Positions 48,101 through 57,138 of a stretch of DNA of 64,000 nt are shown here, piece after piece. Positions within the stretch are counted from its first letter, which is position 1, and the number at the start of each line of letters is the position of its first letter. The stretch lies in NCBI GenBank assembly GCA_023375675.1, contig JALQBC010000032.1:62001-126000 (forward strand), in the 5' to 3' direction. The notes under the pieces are model-generated. The model did not search any database. It worked only from the letters and a program-made list of their open reading frames with translations, and had not been told where the DNA came from. A program made the translations under genes and the position numbers. The stretch comes from Cytospora piceicola (taxonomy: Eukaryota > Ascomycota > Sordariomycetes > Diaporthales > Cytosporaceae).

Positions 48101-49431
48101 CCGAAGAGTTATTATAAACTTTCTTTAAAATATAATTAAGAACAGCGGCTTATATCCTTTTATTTCGATTAAGCTTTTCGAAACCTCTTATACCGCTTGC
48201 TTTCGCTTCGAAAATAGTAGCTATAATAGCTTTATAGTTATAAAAACCTTTCGAATAAAGATTTTAAAGTATAAGGAATTTATTAACTAAGGTAATTATA
48301 TTAAATATACAGACTAGACGGCTATAAGATATATCGCTTACTTACTAATAAAAGATAAATTTAACGTTATTTTAAGGATTTATCTCGAGATATATTACCG
48401 AAAGCTCGGATATAAACTAAACTATATACGTTAGCTAAAAACGTTAACGATTATATTTTAAAACGTAGTATTATAAAAAGACATTAAGTAGTACTACTTA
48501 AATAATTCCTTTATTAAATATTATAAAGGCGATATAATTATCTTTAATAAAAACGGACTTAAGGTACTTTATAATAATACGGACTCTTTTTTCGGCCGAT
48601 TAGTATATAAAATAAGCCGGACTACTATATTAGCTATAGCGAGCTACCGTTTTAAACGATTATTTCTCGGACTTTTTAAATCGATATCTTTACGCTTTAT
48701 CCTACTAAGTATCGAAAAAGGAAGTATTTTCTAAAATCTTTCTTTTAATAATTAACGTTACCTTAGTCTTTAATTCTATATACCGATTTTATCTAGATAT
48801 AGTACCGTTATAAAGATATTACGGTTTTTTTTAATAGTAACTATTTATTAACTTTTAAATAGTTAAGTTAGTCCGGAACTTAAAGAATAAAAGAACCGGA
48901 ATATTACCCCGGTTTTTTTTAATCTTAATTAATCCTAACCTTAAGTCGTTAAACGATATACGTTTTATAATCGTATTATAATAAACTTAAAGATTTTAAT
49001 ACGTTTAAGTCTCTTTTTATAAAACGTTAATAGTAAAGGAAAGTTTCCGATTATAAATACTAACTACTTTCTAGCTATAAGCGATAGTTAGTATTAATTC
49101 CGGTACGTTAAAGTAATAAAAGTATACTATACTTAATAAGCTTATATCGATCGGTATAACGTAAAGGTGAAAAAGTAGTAAAGAAGGTATACCGGATAAA
49201 TAGGTAATATACGTTAAGATTAAAGTTAATTATTTAATAGTTTTTATAAAGAAAAGGAAGATAGACCAGGTAATAAAGTAAGCTTAAAATATAGCTTTAC
49301 CGAAGCTCGAGTTAAAGTTAGTCGTTTTTCGTTTAAAGTTTTAGTAATAATTTTATATTTTTTTTATATTTTAAAGTTACTTAAAAAGGGGATATTTAGC
49401 GGTTTAAGTCTTTAAACCGCTAAGAGAGGCT
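45150..49431. other. G3 3' region of unassigned content
   Basis: About 4.2 kb between the end of integrase and the 3' LTR. Part of the beginning continues the integrase C-terminus (to about 45480). The rest is AT-rich and RIP-mutated; I could not follow a convincing frame on either strand, nor find a further LTR pair or terminal repeat. It ends with a perfect 10-bp hairpin (49398-49421) just before the polypurine-like run. Confidence 0.45.
49398..49421. other. perfect 10-bp hairpin before G3 3' LTR
   Basis: AGCGGTTTAA-GTCT-TTAAACCGCT: arms of 10 bp and a 4-base loop. It sits 11 bases upstream of the 3' LTR and has escaped point mutation. Confidence 0.8.
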
Positions 49432-49735
49432 TAACGCGGTAGCTAGTAGTACTAAACCTATTAACCTTACGTCGGTATCTTTTAAAAGGTATTTCGAACG
49501 CTTATTTTAATTACTTTTTTTTATTTAGATAAGAATAATATATAACGAAGTTTTACTGCTTATACTTATCTCGATATAATCAGACTTAAATATTATCCCT
49601 TTCGTCTCTCTGCCTTTATTTCTATAGCCGACGGTCGTTCGAGAGTATAAGCCTTCGGGCTTACTCTTAATTAACCTTAACGTAGCGAGGCCGGTAGCTT
49701 TTAGTCTTTTATAAGGGTCACTCGCCTCTACGACA
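49432..49735 (+). repeat. 3' LTR of gypsy G3
   Basis: 304 bp; same length as the 5' copy. The same UUCG hairpin is kept at 49649-49662. A purine run AAGAGAGG (49422-49429) just before it may be the polypurine tract. Confidence 0.88.
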
Positions 49736-51720
49736 TTATAACGATTTTAAAGATATAACCTTTAAAGTATCTCCTTCGCTTAGTTTAATATAGACCTCGA
49801 TATAAACTTTTAAAGTGTTTTTTTCGTTCGGTTCGGCGTAAACTTTTAAAATATTGTTTTTACTCGGTCCGGTATAGACCTCGGTATAGACTTATAAAGT
49901 GTCTCTTTTATTCGGTTTAACGTAAACTAAGCTATAGCCGCCGATTACTTTAGTATAAACCGAACTATAAAAACTACGGAAACACGGCCAGCCTTTTAGG
50001 TTTAAGAATAAGCTTAAATTAACTACCTTAGCTACTTTAGCTACTTCGGCTACTTTCGTTTTCTTTACTTAAAAGGAAAAAGATAACTATAAGTTAGCTT
50101 TAAAACTATATTATAATAGTATTATTACTAGCCCCGGCAAGCCTTTTAAAAAGTCTAATATAAAAGAGATTATAGATTTTATCGGCTATAGCGTTTTCTG
50201 TTTTAAGCTATTTAACTAAAAAGCTTATAGCTTATACTACTTATTTAAAACGTAAATAGTTTATAAGGTTAAAGGTAAAACAAAAAAACTATATAAAAAG
50301 TTACGTTTTATTATTTAAAAGTATAACGATGTCGGTAAAGAAAATATCTTTATTTAATCGTTAACGATTTAAAAGGTTAGCTAACGTATTATCGCTATCT
50401 TTACTTTATTTTTACTTCGAATAAGTATAATCGTAAAGCTTCGTAACGTTATATAGACCTATTTTTAATTAAAATTAAAGCTAATATAAACGATTTTAGC
50501 TACGTTACCGAAGGAATTTAAGCTCCGGTACTTTTTAAATACTATTATACGGCTTATAAAGCCTTTTTATAGTATCGCCGAGGCGGGCGTATACTAGTAA
50601 ACGACGTATTATAAGTATTATTATATAAGACTTAGTATAAATATATTTATATATAATCTTTACCTTTTTATTATAGCCGGCGGTAAAAACTTTTTTAGTA
50701 TTATCGGTATATAAACCGACGATATCTTTATACTCGGAACTTTAGCTTTTTCGGCGATAAAAGAAAAGGAGATTTAAAAGGTAAAGATTAAATATAAGCC
50801 TAAAATAAAGCTTTCGCCGAGTACTTCCTTCGATTTTAACGGTACTAAAGTAACGATATACGATAATAAATTTATCGAAGTTAAACAGAAAGGATAAAAC
50901 GTTAAAATCGAAAAGGTTAACCCGAAGGCGTTTAACTATACTTAAAAGTATTTCGAGTAACGTACTTATAAGGTATATTTAATATCGATTTATTAGCCGG
51001 AAGCTGCTTTTAATCTTTTTATTATAGCTTAGATTTAAAACTTAAATATAAAAGACTATAAGCTATTAAATTAACTCTTTAAATAGTAAATAAAAAACGT
51101 CGAAAAAGGTTTATAATATATCGCTTTAGATTTAATAAAGGCTAAATTAACTGTTTTTATCGATAGTTCTTTTATAAATAACCGAGATTTTAGTTTTTAA
51201 ATCGGCTTTATAATTATTTTCGTTAATAAAGAGAAAAACAACGATAATATATAGTATAAAATATAAGGTAACGTTTTATACTAGTTTTCTATAAAGTATA
51301 AACGTATTATATAAAGCGTTTTAGTATTAAAGATTTATAATATAATTAACGGCTTTAATTTCGATATTATAATTTTATTTACTTTAAAGATAATTACTAA
51401 TTAACTAAACCTTCCGATAATCCTTTTTACAATCTGTATAGACTTGTACTCGTTATATAAATACTTAGTTAAGCTAGGTATAACGAAAACAAAGCGGCTA
51501 ATAATCGATATTATATCGCTATATTAGTTATATAAAAGGTAAGAGATTTATAAAATACAATAGATTAATAATAACGATAATTTAGCCGACGTAATAACGA
51601 AGGTATTACTAAATAAGGCTTTAGTACGCCTAATCGATTTAAATAAGTTAACGATTAAGGTAAAGGGATACGTAGACTAAGCTTAATCGACGACGTAAAT
51701 AGTACGGTAGACCGAAGGTA
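49736..51720 (+). pseudogene. C1 reverse transcriptase and RNase H, RIP-degraded
   Basis: Copia pol resumes after G3. A repetitive linker (about 49745-49930) with S/P-rich coding potential comes first. Reverse transcriptase follows from about 50150: NIKEIIDFI near the start, KYNDVGKENIF, a domain with PFYSIAEAGVY near 50545 and the palm region to about 50800. RNase H and the copia C-terminal block run near 51000-51690 (FIDSSFINN, LIICIDLYSLYEYLVKLG) and end in the conserved tail LIDLNKLTIKVKGYVD. Frames carry many TAA/TAG. The order integrase then reverse transcriptase is established by the segment at 34567-37579. Confidence 0.82.
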
Positions 51721-51937
51721 TCGGCTTATAATACTATAGGTATTGTATTTTATAGTCGGTCCGACGGCAGACCGATTAAAGACGATAATTAAAAAGACGT
51801 CGGCTTTTTATAAAAGTATCGTAAATAATTAAAAAAAGCCTATATATATAAGGCTGTAAAAGCTTATATATATAAGGTTATAAGTAATATAGGTAGATCG
51901 ATAATACGAAGCTATTATAAAACAGAAAAGCTATTAG

Positions 51938-52132
51938 TATAGAACGCTGCTTAATTAGGCAGGCGGTTAAGCCTGCCGTTTCGGTAAGGTGGCAGAACTG
52001 TTAAGCCGCCTAGCCTATAGATAGGTTTTTATACTAGGCCTGTAAATAGCTTTAAATATAAGAGAACATATATATAACTATAAGCTAACAGAACGATCGA
52101 TTGTATTTATATTACCTTAAGCTCTACTAACA
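51938..52132 (+). repeat. 3' LTR of copia C1
   Basis: 195 bp ending in CTAACA, followed by target duplication gatat. It holds a GC-rich stem GGCAGGC-GGTTAA-GCCTGCC at 51958-51977. Confidence 0.92.
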
Positions 52133-54156
52133 GATATATTAACCTTACCGACCGAAAGGTAGAGTTTAATATATATATACTGCCTTTAAAGCTCTTAGTA
52201 TATTCGATTAGCTATAAGGTTACCTATTATAAAGCTTAACGATATTTTAGTTAATATTTTATCTTTATATAAGTTAACTACGATAGTATACTATATTAGA
52301 AGTAAAAGCTTTATCTTAATATATAAAACAGCCGTATAAGCTAAATAACGGATTTATTTATAAACGGATATAAAGAAACTAACTTAATATATTTATTAGA
52401 TTCTTTTATAATATTAGCCTGAAAAGGTTTAAACTTATTCGCTTATAGTTCTTTTATATTTTCGTCTATTTTATTTTGTAAACGTAATAAATATATCTGC
52501 TATAATAAAAAAGGCTAATTCGTTTAAAGTATAAATAACCTTATTATTAATAAAACGGACTTAATTATAATATAATACGTTACTATAAGACTATAGTTCT
52601 TAAGTACCGAGCTTATAAATACCGGTTTTATTACTATAAAAGAATAGTAAAAGATAGGAAAGAAATACTATACTTTTATATCTAATATTATTACTTACGT
52701 TAAACTTATTATAAACGCTTTTAAAAAGCTTAAAACGTAACTAATTTTTAAACACTTACTATAGAACTTATAGTTATTAGGTTAAGAAAGCTTATTTACC
52801 GCTTTTATTCTTATAAAAGATAATATTAAAAAAGAACTAGTATATAGCCTTCGGTTTAACTTTATTAAAAGCTTTTTTATAAGTAAAAAGTATTACGTTA
52901 CCGACGACGGTTTACTTATTACGGTTTATAAATTAAATAAGTTTAAAGTAAATTCGCCTTTTATAAAGCGCGAACGTTCGATATACCTTATTACTATTAT
53001 CGATAATATATATAAAAATAATAAGCTTAAGGCGTCTGCCGAGTTTAATATTATTACGCCTGCTATATATATTATCGAGGTAAGCTATAAGCTCGAAACT
53101 AACGTTTACGTTTAAATAAACGGCTAAAAGCTTTATATTGTTTTACTACTTAACGTAACTAGTATTAGTATTATAGTATTATACGGTATTACTATATAAA
53201 TAATAAACTTTATCTACTATATTTAAAAACTCGATAAAGAGTTATATATATAATACTTTAACGTTACTTTTATATTTAAATACTTTTTCCGTTACCGAAT
53301 AAACTTCGGTTTTATTAAAATTAAGTTTTAAAATAATAACGATATTAATTAAGTAAGTATTTATTTTAAATAAAAACGTTTTTATACTAGTAACCTCGGT
53401 TATACGTTTATCGAAACGTTTAAATGTTACTTATACGGTATAAATTCTTACTTCGAAGTTTATAGTATAATTAAAACTATAGCTTTAACGTTTAATAAGG
53501 TTATAACGCTAATTAAAAACGTTTTTAATAAAGATATAAAAACGTTATTCGGTTTACTATTTTTTTAGCTAAAAAAGAGTTAAAACTCTGTTAAGTTTAT
53601 TATAAATACGTTTCGTTAAGTTATCGTTTTATTATTACTTTATAATTATCTTTATATTCGTTATTTTATATCTGTTAGTTTATAGCCGTTTTTATAATAT
53701 CGATAGTATATATAGGTAAACCGACGCTATATAACAGATATTTAAAGATAAAAACTATTATTACTTTTCTTTTTCTATTCGTTTAACGGTATCGGTAGTA
53801 TACGTAAGTTTACTAATACCGTAAAGCAAGTACTTAAAGATAAAAACTACTTTTACCTTCTTTTTTTATAGTTAATTATACTCTTTTCTTAATTATATCT
53901 TATACTTTTATAAGCTTTTATTTCTTTTTACTATATATACTATTATAGTTTACCCGGGCTTTCGCCGGTTATTTCGTTATATTATAATTTAAATACTATC
54001 GTTACTTAAATATAATACTTTTTTCGTAGATTAGTAACAGTTCTTCTCTTTATCCTATAAATATAACTACTTTTATACTATAGACTTATTATTAATCTAA
54101 TTACGACTATAATACTTATATTCTTATAAATAAGGATTTTTATTTTTAAAGGTAAT

Positions 54157-54394
54157 TATTATATACTTACCGGTAGGTTCGTAGCGAACCTACCTATAAA
54201 CGTACTTATAAATTTACTATATATTTACCGGTAATTCGGATAGTTAAATATACAGTAATTATATAGTAAACTTAAAGTAAGTTTATAGTAGGTTTATAAG
54301 TCTGTATATAGTTTATAAAAGTACTCGGTTATATAGAGAAAGAAAGAGAGAATCTATCTTTATTATATACTACTATACCGTACTATTACTATTA
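54157..54394 (+). repeat. 3' LTR of gypsy G1
   Basis: 238 bp; direct repeat of 16033-16270 with transition differences. Followed by target duplication atcga at 54395-54399. Confidence 0.9.
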
Positions 54395-56280
54395 ATCGAT
54401 AAGCACTTCTTTAAATCGAAAGATATTATACAGAGATAGGTAATAGCTATATATATAAGGTTAAAAGCGATAATAATTACACGGCTATAAAAGACTAAAT
54501 CTCGAGTATACCTTTTTTTTAATTTTTAAACCTTATTAAACTATTACCTTATTATAGCTATTATAGCCTATTTTCTTAATAAGTCTTTTATACCTATAAC
54601 TATCCTTCTCTGCCTGCTTCGGCTATATAGTAGCTACTTTAATAAGAATTAAGCTATATACTTTAATAAGGCTATTATTAGCTTTAGCTTTAAGGCTAAG
54701 GTCGGGTTCTTAATAAAGGATAACGCTAAGACGAATAACACCTATATAAAGTATCTTTTTACTTTATTAAGTATTAAGAATCTGCTTTACGCCTATAGTA
54801 TTTACCGTCTCCGGTGTTTTAATTATATTCTTAACCTTATATACTAAGCTTTTTTTAAAGGTAATAAATTTAACCTACCTTTAAACTATACGATTATTTT
54901 AAAAGACTTTAATTAAAAGAAGGAAACTTTAGTTAAATAACGCCGGTAAAGCCTTTATAAGAAACTTTATAACTTAGTCTTTTAGGTTAAACGGTTACCG
55001 GCTAGGCGAGATACTTTCCGGGATATCTTATAGTAGTTAAAAGACTTTATAGTTAGCTAGCTCTTCGACGATATCGTCGGCTTTTAACTACTATTAAATA
55101 ATAAAACCCGGTAAAATTCGACTTTTCGTATAATCGAAAGGGCTTTTAAGCTACGCCCGGTATTAGATTTATTCTGTTAGTAGATAGCCTATTAAAATAA
55201 GGTTTTAAAGCGGGTTCTTTTTAAAGACGTTCTTTCTTTTAAAGACTAAGTACTTCTTTTTAAGTTAAAAGGACTGCTTTAACTATTTAAGTAGTTAACT
55301 AAATATTTTAAAAGCAGATAGCTTCGCTTCCCTAAAATATCGTCTTCTCTAGTTAACCTAATTAAGGACTTTAAAAAGAAGTAACATTACTATTACGAAA
55401 ACTTCGATAGTACCTTCTTTAACGGTAGCTAAAAACTAAACGACGATACTATTATAAAACAGCACCCTTTTTAATTACTTAAGCTTTATCGACCTTTCTT
55501 TTCCTTTCGCTATAGCTATACGATTATTTTATCTGCTATAGTTAGAAATATAGCAGAGATAATCGAAGTCGTCTTTAACTAGTTTCTTTTTATAAAGCCT
55601 ATATTCCCTTTACTAAAGATAAACGATAACGACGCTTCCTTATTAAATTTTACTTTTAAGATATTTAGCGCTACCTATATTTATAAGTCCTTCGGCTTAG
55701 CTATATAAAAACTAAAGAAATACGTTTTATTAATAGATAAAAATCCTATGTATTAGTTTACTTAGTTACTTTACCCTTCCTTTAAAAAAAACTAGTTAAA
55801 TAGGAAATATAGCGAGAATAAAGTAGCTAAGGCTATTATAGGCCTCCGAAATATATATAAAAAGTATATAAACTACGATTTACCTATAACGTTACCGGAT
55901 AAAGGTTTAAACTATTACGTTAGCCTTATAAACGCTAACTAGCTATACGAAGCTAACAGCTTTATAAAAGACATCGATAAGATCGGAATCTATATAACAG
56001 AAGTAGCCGTATTAGCCTTTAATCCTATACTATAATAAAAGACTAATTCTAAACGCTTCCTTCGTTTATTACGCTTAGCTATCGATATATTATCGCTTTT
56101 ATTAGCCTTAATAGAGTATAAGCGAATTTTTAGTATAGCTAAGCTAATTATTAGTAGCTAAAGGTATTAGATAAGCCCGGAAATACTTAATATAGTATAG
56201 TTATTAAAGTATTAAAGGAGGATCCCGGGGGTAGTTTAGTAATAGCCTTAAAAGTAGAGTAAATTAGGTAATCTAAATTA
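54395..56280 (+). pseudogene. hAT transposase, central and C-terminal portion, RIP-degraded
   Basis: Plus-strand frames with TAA/TAG stops still show hAT transposase landmarks. A TRWNSTFRxIERAFKLRPV-like block (W and other residues partly converted) lies near 55100-55170. Near 56085-56160 lies the hATC dimerisation region, reading LSLLLALIEYKRIFSIAKLI, the decayed form of the family's S..P.S.E..FS.AK motif, followed by an S..RY.ISPEI-like stretch. Known hAT proteins carry this region at the C-terminus, which matches its position before the right terminal repeat. No intact frame remains; it cannot make a transposase. Confidence 0.78.
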
Positions 56281-56376
56281 AATCACGGCCGCCGGAGGTA
56301 AATCTAGGTCCCTGATTAGGTAAATAATCTAATTCTTATGCCCAGATTTGAGTTGTTTAGATTGTCGCCCACGCTA

Positions 56377-57138
56377 GGGAGGCTGAGATCTGCCCAGGTG
56401 GTAAGTAAACCTCATAAGGGACAGTGGCCAATTGTGGATAATGGCTCCATGCTGTCTAACTGGCGCCGTCGTCGAGATTAGTAGGCGTGTGGCACCTGAA
56501 ACCAGCTTCAGGGGTGCGTACCGGTGTGCATCATGGGAGACAAAAAGTGCACATTTGGCTGAATGGCAGACAGACTGGCTTCCAGAAATTGGACAACTTT
56601 CCAAGCTGCCCCTCCGGTGCCGACCCTGTCCATAGGTCCCGTATATGCTGTGCTTACATGCGTGCATGTGTACGTGTGCAGCAAGCACTATTTAGGTAGT
56701 GCTTATCACCCACGGACAAATTGGGGCTTGGAATGGCACTGCCTCCAACAAGATTTTGGACAAAAGAAGCACTTTGCTGCGGGGGGGCGCCTCAACCTGA
56801 TTTTGTTGGATGGGACTGGTATGAGGCAACGGCCCCGGGGGACTTCAAGTGCAAACTTACACCGGCACGCACCCCATCATATTTGCTACACTATAAGTCC
56901 AGCTTTCCCGGGGAACACCTTTCCTTCCTTTCTTCTCAAATCATCGAGATATCCATAACTCGTCTCTTGTTTTACAGGTAGACCCATAAGCAGCCCTTGC
57001 CTGACAGATTTTGGAACCAGATCATCACCCACCAAGTCTCTGTACAGCCGTTCCCACTGTGCAGCCTACCGACCTCTCATCCCAGCTCCAGTCCTGCTAG
57101 CCTCCTACTCTCCTACCCTCCTGCCCTGCACCCACACC
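56377..57138. promoter_or_regulatory. hAT right flank and upstream region of Clr5-ankyrin gene
   Basis: Starts with target duplication gggaggct (56377-56384), after which composition is normal. Short open frames overlap on both strands but none has a feature. The last ~80 bases before the start codon are pyrimidine-rich (57060-57135), typical of fungal core promoters and leaders. Confidence 0.55.

Larger units (their letters stand above)
37580..49735 (+). mobile_element. large Ty3/gypsy LTR retrotransposon G3 (12.2 kb)
   Basis: Direct repeats of 304 bp at 37580-37883 and 49432-49735 form the LTRs. The 3' copy ends in ACGACA; both begin TAACGCGG, probably TG before RIP. The immediate flanks are tctat on the left and ttata on the right; only a 4-bp CTAT/TTAT duplication can be suggested, so the target duplication is unresolved. 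The interior holds a zinc knuckle, reverse transcriptase, RNase H and integrase on the plus strand, and then about 4 kb of extra sequence. It is inserted in C1 between integrase and reverse transcriptase. Confidence 0.88.
26113..52132 (+). mobile_element. Ty1/copia LTR retrotransposon C1 (interrupted; about 6.8 kb net)
   Basis: Direct LTRs of 195 bp (26113-26307 and 51938-52132) are flanked by identical gatat (26108-26112 and 52133-52137). The left LTR keeps the TG start (TGTAGAAC) and the right keeps the CA end (CTAACA). Elements G2 (27539-34561) and G3 (37580-49735) lie inside. The remaining interior, 26308-27533, 34567-37579 and 49736-51937, reads on the plus strand as leader, gag, integrase, then reverse transcriptase and RNase H. 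Integrase before reverse transcriptase is the copia order. All frames are RIP-broken. The inserted copy disrupts the third frame of G1. Confidence 0.92.
25750..53640 (+). pseudogene. G1 third open frame downstream of pol, split by C1
   Basis: After integrase, G1 keeps another former reading frame. It runs from about 25750 to 26112, is cut by element C1, and resumes at 52138 in the same frame when C1 and one gatat copy are removed, continuing to about 53640: roughly 600 codons. Stops inside are TAA/TAG, with one TGA near 52420, as expected from RIP at Gln and Trp codons, while neighbouring codons keep third-position freedom. I do not recognise the product; no clear membrane, protease or chromodomain motif is visible. 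The span given includes the foreign C1 insertion. Confidence 0.55.
16033..54394 (+). mobile_element. Ty3/gypsy LTR retrotransposon G1 (interrupted; 10.6 kb net)
   Basis: Two 238-bp direct LTRs (16033-16270 and 54157-54394) are flanked by the same 5 bases, atcga (16028-16032, 54395-54399), so they are the two ends of one insertion into the hAT. Elements C2 (19847-21577) and C1 (26113-52132) lie inside; without them and their duplicated target sites G1 is about 10.6 kb. Internal pieces are 16271-19841, 21578-26107 and 52133-54156. Reading the plus strand gives a gag region, then gypsy-type reverse transcriptase, RNase H and integrase, then a further long open frame. All coding is destroyed by RIP-type stops. 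LTR ends read TA...TA, expected from TG...CA after RIP. Confidence 0.9.
14968..56376 (+). mobile_element. hAT DNA transposon enclosing a nested retrotransposon complex
   Basis: The left end CAGCGTGGGCGACAATC (14968-14984) is repeated inverted at the right end as GATTGTCGCCCACGCTA (56360-56376), with one terminal C/T difference. The flanking 8 bases are identical, gggaggct, at 14960-14967 and 56377-56384. An 8-bp duplication and YAGNG termini are diagnostic of the hAT superfamily. AAATCT subterminal repeats lie inside both ends. Removing the gypsy element inserted at 16028-16032 leaves about 3.0 kb, normal for hAT, with transposase remnants in plus orientation. The first ~120 and last ~60 bases keep CpA/TpG while the interior is RIP-mutated. 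Everything from 16033 to 54394 is later insertion. Confidence 0.93.

Noticed and set aside
19847..52132. A ~32-kb giant element with long terminal inverted repeats (for example a Starship- or Helitron-like carrier)
   Set aside because: The inverted arms at 19.8-21.6 kb and 26.1/52.1 kb first suggest this. Each LTR pair has its own matching target duplication (aaaac for C2, gatat for C1), so the arms are two copies of one copia family in opposite orientation. No tyrosine recombinase or cargo genes are present.
56374..56981. Several overlapping open frames of 67-131 residues right of the hAT
   Set aside because: They lie on both strands in several phases with no coding features; the region is better explained as promoter and leader of the Clr5-ankyrin gene.
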